Positions 57,986-64,000 of a stretch of DNA of 64,000 bases are shown here, in pieces. Both the position numbers and the translations under genes were made by a program. The notes under the pieces were generated by a model. It searched no databases. It saw nothing but the letters and a program-made list of their open reading frames with translations, and was not told where the DNA came from. The stretch lies in assembly GCF_013423485.1 (NCBI RefSeq), contig NZ_JABFFR010000027.1, positions 159,810 to 223,809 of the forward strand. Reading direction: 5' to 3'. The stretch's first letter is position 1; each line of letters starts with the position of its first letter. Origin of the DNA: Azospirillum oleiclasticum. GTDB lineage: Bacteria; Pseudomonadota; Alphaproteobacteria; Azospirillales; Azospirillaceae.

Positions 57986-60037
57986 ATGTCATCGCGCAGC
58001 TTCGAGCACATCACCGGGGCGAAGTCGGTCTTGGAGGCTCCTGCCTCTCCTCTCCTGCGAGGAGGGGCAGGCCCGGAGACGATGCTTCGTCTCTTCGAGA
58101 CAATGGTGCGTATCCGACGCTTCGAGGAAACGGCGGCCGACCTTTTCCTGTCGGGCAAGGTCAAGGGAACCGCGCACAGTTACGCCGGCCAGGAGGCGAT
58201 CGCTGCCGGAGCCTCGCTCAATCTTGCGGCCGGAGATTATATCGGCAGCTATCACCGCGGTCATGGCCATTGCATTGCCAAGGGGGCGAGCACCGACCGC
58301 ATGATGGCGGAGCTTCTGGGCCGCTCGACCGGTTATTGCGGCGGTCTTGGCGGGTCGATGCATGTGGCTGACCTCAGTCTGAACATCCTGGGTGCGAACG
58401 GCATCGTCGGGGCGACGATGCCGATCGGAACCGGCGCCGCCCTTGCCTCGAAACTTCGGGGAACGGATGCCGTGGTGGTTGCCTATTTCGGCGACGGGGC
58501 GGCCAACCAGGGTGTGTTCCACGAATCACTGAACCTCGCGGCCGTCTGGCGGCTGCCGATGATCTTCATCTGTGAAAACAATCACTATGCCCTCAACACG
58601 GCATTTTCCGAGACGACATCGGTCGACCGGATCGCCAGGCGGGCATCGAGCTACGGGTTGTCGGGGACGACGATCGACGGAAACGATGCGGTCGCGGTGT
58701 ACGAGGCCGTCGGCGAAGCGGTCGAGCTTGCGAGAAACGGTGGTGGTCCGAGCCTGATCGAGGCGATGACATGGCGGTGGGGGCCCCACAGCATGCGCGA
58801 CAATCTGCGCGAACCGCGGAGCGTCGAGGCCAGGAAATCGTGGGAAGAGCGGGATCCCATCGTACTGATGGAACGCCGTCTGACCGCCGAAGGCGAAGTC
58901 TGGCGTGATCGCGCGCAGGAAATCCGCGCCGCCGTCGAGGCCGAGATAACGGCGGCCGTCGCATTCGGCATGGCAAGTCCGGAACCCGAACCGGACATCC
59001 TGGCCGCCGCCGTTTATGCGCCCCATCTCTCCCACGCGGAGCCGACCGGGCGGGGAACGCGGGAGCTTACCTACACGCAGGCGCTGAACGAGGCGCTGGC
59101 GCAGGAGATGGACCGTGATCCTTCGGTCTTCCTCATGGGCGAGGACATCGCGGAAACCGGGGGAATCTTCCAGGTCACGAAGGGGCTTGTCGAACGCTTC
59201 GGCCGCGATCGGGTGCGTGATACGCCGATATCGGAAGCCGGCTTCTGCGGTACCGGCGTCGGCGCGGCCATAGCCGGGATGCGGCCGGTCGTCGAGGTTC
59301 AGATTTTCGATTTCGTCACGCAGATGATGGACATGATCGTCAATCAGGCTGCCAAGTACCGTTTCATGAACGGCGGAGTGCCGCAGGTACCGCTTGTCGT
59401 TCGCGGTCCGCAAGGAGGGGGCATCAGGCTCGCCGCCCAGCACAGCCAATCCCTCGAAGCCTGGTTTGCCCACGTCCCAGGCCTGGTCGTGGTCGCCCCT
59501 TCGACCCCCTTCGACGCCAAGGGGCTGCTGATTTCAGCCATTCGGGACAACAATCCGGTCATCTTTCTCGAGCATAAAAGGCTGTATGTGGACGGGCAAA
59601 CCGCGCCGGTGCCAAAGGAAGCCTATGCCATCCCCATCGGCAGAGGCGACATCAAGCGGCGAGGGTCCGACGTCACGATCCTGGCGACACAGATGATGGT
59701 CAGCCGCGCCTTGGCGGCTGCGGTGCAGCTGGAACGCGACGGCATCAGCGCCGAGATCATCGACCCGAGAACATTGAAGCCTCTCGACGAGGAGATGATT
59801 CTTTCGTCGGTGCGGAAAACCAATCACCTGGTGGTTGTCCACGAGGGATGCACGGGCTGGGGATTTGGGGCGGAGGTGGCCGCCCTGGTCATGGAGAAGG
59901 CATTCGATTGGCTGGATGCCCCGGTTGCCCGCGTCGGCGCCCCGGATGTTCCCATTCCATTCAACCACAAGCTTGAGGCCTCGGTAATTCCGTCGACCGA
60001 CCGGATCGTTGAGGCTGCACGCGCAGTGTTGAGATAG
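57986..60037 (+). CDS. fused alpha-beta E1 component of a 2-oxoacid (acetoin-type) dehydrogenase complex
   Basis: 683-residue thiamine diphosphate enzyme in which E1-alpha (about 1-330) and E1-beta (about 355-683) are one chain. The alpha part has MVRIRRFEETAADLFLSGKV, GYCGGLGGSMHVADLSLNIL and the TPP motif AYFGDGAANQGVFHESLNLA through ENNHYA. The beta part has TYTQALNEALAQEMDRDPSV, FLMGEDIAETGGIFQVTKGL, DTPISEAGFCGTGVGAAIAG and GPQGGGIRLAAQHSQSLEAW. It decarboxylates a 2-oxo acid, or acts on an acetoin-like alpha-hydroxyketone or 1,2-diketone, and passes the acyl unit to the E2 lipoate. ATG 57986 is preferred over the TTG at 57956. Fused E1 chains of this kind are uncommon. The E2 gene starts four bases after the stop. 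Confidence 0.92.
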   Translation: MSSRSFEHITGAKSVLEAPASPLLRGGAGPETMLRLFETMVRIRRFEETAADLFLSGKVKGTAHSYAGQEAIAAGASLNLAAGDYIGSYHRGHGHCIAKGASTDRMMAELLGRSTGYCGGLGGSMHVADLSLNILGANGIVGATMPIGTGAALASKLRGTDAVVVAYFGDGAANQGVFHESLNLAAVWRLPMIFICENNHYALNTAFSETTSVDRIARRASSYGLSGTTIDGNDAVAVYEAVGEAVELARNGGGPSLIEAMTWRWGPHSMRDNLREPRSVEARKSWEERDPIVLMERRLTAEGEVWRDRAQEIRAAVEAEITAAVAFGMASPEPEPDILAAAVYAPHLSHAEPTGRGTRELTYTQALNEALAQEMDRDPSVFLMGEDIAETGGIFQVTKGLVERFGRDRVRDTPISEAGFCGTGVGAAIAGMRPVVEVQIFDFVTQMMDMIVNQAAKYRFMNGGVPQVPLVVRGPQGGGIRLAAQHSQSLEAWFAHVPGLVVVAPSTPFDAKGLLISAIRDNNPVIFLEHKRLYVDGQTAPVPKEAYAIPIGRGDIKRRGSDVTILATQMMVSRALAAAVQLERDGISAEIIDPRTLKPLDEEMILSSVRKTNHLVVVHEGCTGWGFGAEVAALVMEKAFDWLDAPVARVGAPDVPIPFNHKLEASVIPSTDRIVEAARAVLR

Positions 60038-60041
60038 TCTG

Positions 60042-61367
60042 ATGCCGATCAACATCGCTATGCCGGCGGTTTCGCCTTCCATGGAGGAGGGAACGCTGGC
60101 CAAATGGCTGGTCAAGGAAGGTGACCGCGTCGCCTCCGGCGATGTGATCGCCGAGATCGAGACCGACAAGACCACGGTGGAGATCGAGGCGACCGAAGCG
60201 GGTACGCTTGCCAAAATCCTGATCGAGGCGGGCACCGGAGGCGTCAAGGTCGATACTCCGATCGCGATCCTCCACGGCGACCGCGAGGATATCGGGGCTG
60301 CCGCTCCGGCGAAGGCGGGTGACGGCCGGCTTGACAAGCCGCGTGACCTGCCGGCCCCGGCCGATGCCAAGCCTGAGCCGCGGCCGTCGGCGACGCCGCG
60401 ATCGAATGGTCGGCGCGTGCGGACCTCGCCATTGGCGCGGCGGGTGGCGAAGGATGCGGGAGTCGACATTGCGACGATCGAGGGCTCTGGGCCCTATGGC
60501 CGCATACTCAGACGGGACGTCGACGCGGCATTGGCCGTCGGCGCGCTGAAAAGGGCCGATGAGGGGAGGGCGGAGCCTGCGGCCAAACCGGCTGCGATGC
60601 CGGTCCGAACGTCGGCGGTGCCGGAGGACCGGATCCTCGGCCTGTTCGAGGAAGGCAGCTATGAGCTCAAGCCGCATGACAACCTGCGCAAGACCATTGC
60701 CCGGCGGCTGGTGGCGGCGAAGTCCTCGATCCCACATGTCTATCTGACGGCCGATTGCGAGCTCGACGCGCTGCTGGCACTGCGCCGGCAGCTCAATGCG
60801 GCCTCCCCGATGCGCGGGAGCGCTGCCGGCGAGGTGCCGAGCTACAAGCTGTCGGTCAACGATATGGTCATCAAGGCGATGGGGCTGGCCCTGGTGGCGG
60901 TTCCCGGTGCCAACGTTTCCTGGACCGACGCCGATATGGTCATGCACAGGCATGCCGACGTGGCCGTCGCCGTCGCCATCGACGGCGGGCTGGTGACCCC
61001 GATCATCCGCAAAGTCGAGCAGAAATCGCTGTCGGCGATTTCCAACGAGATGAAGGACCTGGCCGCACGCGCCCGCGACCGAAAGCTGAAGCCCGAGGAG
61101 TATCAGGGCGGTACGACCGCCGTCTCCAATCTCGGCATGTTCGGTACCAGGAGTTTTTCCGCTGTCATCAACCCGCCGCACGCCACGATCCTGGCGGTCG
61201 GCGCCGGCGAACAGCGCCCGATCATGAAAGACGGAGCGGTCCAGGGTGCGACCGTCATGTCGGTGACTCTGTCGATCGACCATCGAGCAATCGACGGCGC
61301 TCTCGGCGCCAAGCTGCTTGCGGCTTTCAAAAGTTGCATCGAAAACCCTTTGAGCATGCTGGTATGA
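60042..61367 (+). CDS. E2 dihydrolipoamide acyltransferase of the same complex
   Basis: 441-residue E2. The lipoyl domain (1-80) carries the lipoylated lysine in AEIETDKTTVEIEA. The peripheral subunit-binding domain lies near 125-165 (RTSPLARRVAKDAGVDIATI, GSGPYGRILRRDV). The catalytic domain runs from HDNLRKTIARRLVAAKSSIP to the end, with the active-site histidine in LSIDHRAIDGALG. Linkers are rich in Ala and Pro. It transfers the acyl group from lipoate to CoA. No E3 lipoamide dehydrogenase gene is in the window, so the complex must borrow one. The gene is the last of the operon; a 233-base gap with a repeat fragment follows. Confidence 0.93.
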   Translation: MPINIAMPAVSPSMEEGTLAKWLVKEGDRVASGDVIAEIETDKTTVEIEATEAGTLAKILIEAGTGGVKVDTPIAILHGDREDIGAAAPAKAGDGRLDKPRDLPAPADAKPEPRPSATPRSNGRRVRTSPLARRVAKDAGVDIATIEGSGPYGRILRRDVDAALAVGALKRADEGRAEPAAKPAAMPVRTSAVPEDRILGLFEEGSYELKPHDNLRKTIARRLVAAKSSIPHVYLTADCELDALLALRRQLNAASPMRGSAAGEVPSYKLSVNDMVIKAMGLALVAVPGANVSWTDADMVMHRHADVAVAVAIDGGLVTPIIRKVEQKSLSAISNEMKDLAARARDRKLKPEEYQGGTTAVSNLGMFGTRSFSAVINPPHATILAVGAGEQRPIMKDGAVQGATVMSVTLSIDHRAIDGALGAKLLAAFKSCIENPLSMLV

Positions 61368-61426
61368 AGAACACGTTCAGGAGACCATTTGGAAGCGGGG
61401 TTTTCGCAGGCGCCCTTCCTCTTTCA

Positions 61427-61459
61427 CCGTCATCCCCGGCTTGACCGAGGATCCAGGAA
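61427..61459 (+). repeat. half of a common alphaproteobacterial palindromic repeat
   Basis: ACCGTCATCCCCGGCTTGAC followed by CGAGGATCCAGGA resembles the left arm and centre of the CGTCATCCCxGG...CCxGGGATCC repeats scattered in many alphaproteobacterial genomes. The right arm is not present, so this is a fragment. It lies just after the E2 gene and could act as a weak transcript end. Confidence 0.5.
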
Positions 61460-61600
61460 ACCCAGTCAAATCGCTGTAAAGACTGAATTTCCGCATCTTA
61501 CTGTTAATAAAAGACATTTTCATTTTATCAGAATTCGTGTTCTGGTGGCGAATATTACGAAATCTGCTCCAAAATAATCTCGTGCAGGGAGGCGATCCTC

Positions 61601-63961
61601 ATGTCGATAAAACAGCGGATATTGGGTGGGTTCGCCTTGATGCTCGGGATTGCCTTGATGATGGCCGGCAACGGCTGGCGCGGCCTGCAGATCTTCGCGG
61701 GAAGCGTGGACATCGCGACATCCGCGCAGACGCTGTCCGATGAAATTCACGCCTTCTCCCTGGAGGTGTCCCAGGCGGTTTCATCCCGGGCCGAGGTCGA
61801 CTTCACCAGTGCGCAAAAGCGGCTTGCGGAGATAAGGAACCTGCGTGATGCCCTGCATCGGCGGTTCGAGGCCGGATATCAGGACGACGACGATCTTGAG
61901 GCGCTCGCCGCCTTCGTGACCGATGTCGACGCCCGGATCATCGCCTATGTGGACCAGAACAGGCGCCGCGTAGCGCTGGTCGCCGAGCATCGGCGGATCG
62001 CCGAACGTTTCCAGGAAGTTTCGGGCGCGGTGGTGGCGGCGCAGGATACCCGCCTTGCCGCCGCGATCGCGCTTGCCACGTCCGCCCGTGCCAGCCAGAA
62101 GGAGAACGGCAAGGCCATGGACACGGCCACCACCCTGACCGAGCAGATTCTCCGCCTGCAGCGCATGCAGACCACGAACATCCCGCCGGCGATGTTGGCC
62201 CGCCAACTCGGCATCGTCAAGGTGACCATGAGCGATGTGGCCGAGGCGCTGCCGCCGGGCGAACGCCCTGAAGACGGCGGCCGGTCGCTGATCGATGCCT
62301 ACGGCCGGGCGCTCGAGGCCACGGGCGGCGGCGCGGGGCCGGACCGGTTCGTCGGGCCGTCCGAGCGGTTGTTGGAGCGGTCCACCGCCATGCAGGCGGC
62401 TCTGCGCGACCGGCAGGTTTCCTTTGAAACGGAATTCACGAATGCGCAGGACACGTTGCAATGGGCCATCGATCTTCGCAAGACCGCGGCGGCGGTGCTT
62501 TCTCTGACCCATCAGGCTCGGGCAGCGCAGTTGATGCTGCTGAGCGATCCGTCGGACGCGACGCTTGCCGAGGCCGAACTGGTGGCCGGGAAGGTCCAAG
62601 CGGCGGCCCGGGAGCTGTCCTACGGCATCAATGAAGAAGAGACGCGCGCCACCGTCAAGGATCTCAGCGAACGCATGAAATCCTATCGCGGGGAGTTGCA
62701 CGAGCTTGCCGGGACGCTCGACGAGGAGCGGGCGATGGCCCGTGCCTTGCTCGCCGAGGCGGCAGCCGCGGTGGAGACTGCTGCACGCATCGGGGATGGG
62801 CAACTCCGGCTGATGGCGACGGAGCGCGCCCGCGTGACCATGACCCTGGCCGTCGGGGCGATCGCGGCGCTCGTGCTCGGCTGCCTGCTTGCCCTGCTGA
62901 TCGGGCGGGGGATCACGGTGCCCCTGGCGCGTATCGTCGCCGTGATGCAGCGCCTCGCCCAGGGCGACACCGGCATCGAGGTGCCGGGCCGCGACCGTCG
63001 CGACGAGTTGCGCGCCGTCGCCGAAACCGTGGCGGTGTTCCGTGACAATGCGATCGCGATGGGCCGTATGGCGGAGGAGCGCGAGGCGCTCAAGCGGCAA
63101 TCCGAGGATGAGAAGCACCAGGCGGTGGCAGCACTGGCCCACCGCCTCGAAAACACGGTCGGCAACGTGGTGTTGTCGGTGAGCACCGCCGCCGGCGCCA
63201 TGCGCGACGTTGCAACGGGACTGACCGCCACCGCTGAACACAACCGCCATGAAGCGCTGGAGGCGCGCGCTGGTGCCTCCGACGCGCTTACGAACGTCCA
63301 GGTGGTCGGTGCCGCGGCGCAGCAGCTGGCCTCCTCCGCGGCGGAAATCGGCCTCCAGGTCGAGCGCTTCGTCGAAACGGCCGCCCAGGCCAACCGGGAG
63401 GCGGAACGCGCCAACGACCGCTTTGCCAGTCTTTCACGCGCCGGCGAGCGGATTGCGGATATCATTCATCTCATCAGGAGCGTTGCCGCCCAGACCAACC
63501 TTCTGGCGCTCAACGCGACGATCGAAGCGGCGAGGGCGGGTGAGGCCGGACGCGGCTTCTCGGTCGTGGCGAGCGAAGTCAAGCAGCTTGCCAGCGAAAC
63601 CGCTCACGCCACCGACGAGATCACTGCCCAGATCGCCGCGATCCAGGAGGTGACGCGAGAAGCGTCTCAAGCCATCGCCAGCGTCATCCGCGTGATCGAG
63701 CGCGTGAACGAGGGCACCGGCACCATCGCGACCGCGATCGAGGAGCAGGAGGTGGTGACCAGATCGATCGCCGACAGCCTTCGCACCGTCACCGTGCGGA
63801 CGACGGACGTCTCCTCCAATGTGACGCGGGTGAGCGAGGGGGCGGAGAAGACGCAGGTGGCGGCAAACACCGTCCTGTCGGCGGCCACCGGATTGGCGCG
63901 GGACGCGGACACCCTGAAGCGGCAAGTCGACGATTTCCTCGGCCACCTGCGCGCCGGATGA
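61601..63961 (+). CDS. methyl-accepting chemotaxis protein
   Basis: 786-residue chemoreceptor. Transmembrane helix 1 is near residues 8-30 (GGFALMLGIALMMAGNGW), followed by a long helical periplasmic sensor region (about 32-405), transmembrane helix 2 (VTMTLAVGAIAALVLGCLLA, about 412-435) and a HAMP domain (LARIVAVMQRLAQGDTGIEV). The cytoplasmic signalling domain has the hairpin tip IRSVAAQTNLLALNATIEAA then RAGEAGRGFSVVASEVKQLA. The sensor length suggests a helical-bundle type ligand domain. No CheR-binding pentapeptide is seen at the C terminus (GHLRAG). ATG 61601 follows GGGAGG. It may sense the compound handled by the adjacent island, which is inference from position only. Confidence 0.93.
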   Translation: MSIKQRILGGFALMLGIALMMAGNGWRGLQIFAGSVDIATSAQTLSDEIHAFSLEVSQAVSSRAEVDFTSAQKRLAEIRNLRDALHRRFEAGYQDDDDLEALAAFVTDVDARIIAYVDQNRRRVALVAEHRRIAERFQEVSGAVVAAQDTRLAAAIALATSARASQKENGKAMDTATTLTEQILRLQRMQTTNIPPAMLARQLGIVKVTMSDVAEALPPGERPEDGGRSLIDAYGRALEATGGGAGPDRFVGPSERLLERSTAMQAALRDRQVSFETEFTNAQDTLQWAIDLRKTAAAVLSLTHQARAAQLMLLSDPSDATLAEAELVAGKVQAAARELSYGINEEETRATVKDLSERMKSYRGELHELAGTLDEERAMARALLAEAAAAVETAARIGDGQLRLMATERARVTMTLAVGAIAALVLGCLLALLIGRGITVPLARIVAVMQRLAQGDTGIEVPGRDRRDELRAVAETVAVFRDNAIAMGRMAEEREALKRQSEDEKHQAVAALAHRLENTVGNVVLSVSTAAGAMRDVATGLTATAEHNRHEALEARAGASDALTNVQVVGAAAQQLASSAAEIGLQVERFVETAAQANREAERANDRFASLSRAGERIADIIHLIRSVAAQTNLLALNATIEAARAGEAGRGFSVVASEVKQLASETAHATDEITAQIAAIQEVTREASQAIASVIRVIERVNEGTGTIATAIEEQEVVTRSIADSLRTVTVRTTDVSSNVTRVSEGAEKTQVAANTVLSAATGLARDADTLKRQVDDFLGHLRAG

Positions 63962-64000
63962 ACCGCCCCGGGATTCCCGGCAACTGTATTCAGGCTGCTT

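Noticed and set aside
1..64000. CRISPR arrays, tRNA, rRNA and riboswitch candidates
   Set aside because: No regularly spaced repeats were seen beyond the 3-copy 20-base array at 48059. I did not recognise any tRNA cloverleaf, rRNA segment or known riboswitch core. A covariance-model search would be needed to exclude small RNAs.

Overview
The window is high-GC DNA from an alphaproteobacterium. The LIV-type ABC cassettes, the fused indolepyruvate:ferredoxin oxidoreductase, PaaN and the homogentisate genes suggest a relative of Azospirillum (Rhodospirillales). That placement is inferred from gene content, not from a search. Nearly everything encoded is catabolic: uptake systems, CoA ligases, CoA transferases, crotonases, thiolases, oxygenases and their regulators. 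No tRNA, rRNA, CRISPR array or phage genes were seen.

Region 1 (1-8908) is one plus-strand run: two LIV-type ATPases (the first cut by the window edge), a long-chain-type acyl-CoA synthetase, a periplasmic binding protein, a class III CoA transferase, a nitronate monooxygenase-like protein and an acyl-CoA synthetase that appears to have lost its P-loop. A convergent TetR gene closes it. Region 2 (8909-10692) is a scar: a crotonase cut short by an IS3-family remnant, a decayed copy of a promoter found again at 30381, and an internally deleted ArgE-like gene. Region 3 (10689-33974) is a large aromatic or cyclic acid catabolic island. It has an FMN hydroxyacid oxidase, a LIV-type transporter with a permease-ATPase fusion, a TetR regulator, a ferritin-like diiron protein, MaoC, crotonase, a DUF35/cysteine-less thiolase pair, PaaN, a PaaK-like ligase, two CoA transferases, a 2Fe-2S flavin reductase, an FAD-linked oxidase and the fused indolepyruvate oxidoreductase. 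Six palindromes of the form GACCGWC-N2-GWCGGTC lie in its promoters, in three cases exactly between -35 and -10. They probably form one regulon of the TetR protein at 17047.

Region 4 (34022-43684) is a tyrosine/4-hydroxyphenylpyruvate module on the minus strand (MarR regulator, homogentisate dioxygenase, FMN hydroxyacid oxidase, fumarylacetoacetase-family hydrolase, 4-hydroxyphenylpyruvate dioxygenase, a deacylase). It diverges from a complete DctPQM TRAP transporter. Region 5 (43685-45884) holds a truncated thiolase, another decayed ORF and an apparently intact IS630-family element with an A6G frameshift site.

Region 6 (45885-61367) looks less GC-rich and is a second catabolic island: an internally deleted flavoprotein, a PaaK-like ligase, a full LIV-type ABC transporter, thiolase, alpha/beta hydrolase, a TetR protein closely related to the one at 7972, an Old Yellow Enzyme, a VOC protein and a 2-oxoacid dehydrogenase E1 (fused alpha-beta) plus E2. 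A second 30-bp element, ATGAAWWATGA-N8-TCATWWTTCAT, occurs four times (8816, 45818, 46505, 56004). Each copy directly abuts a TTGA-type -35 box, tying regions 1 and 6 into one probable regulon. A chemoreceptor gene (61601-63961) ends the window.

The best candidate for an undescribed system is region 3: a stand-alone diiron protein plus flavin reductase set among CoA-thioester genes, PaaN and an aldolase-like DUF35/thiolase pair. It could be an arylacetyl-CoA or related pathway that does not use the multi-subunit PaaABCE epoxidase. The second candidate is the two-part regulatory network, which still marks promoters whose genes have been deleted.
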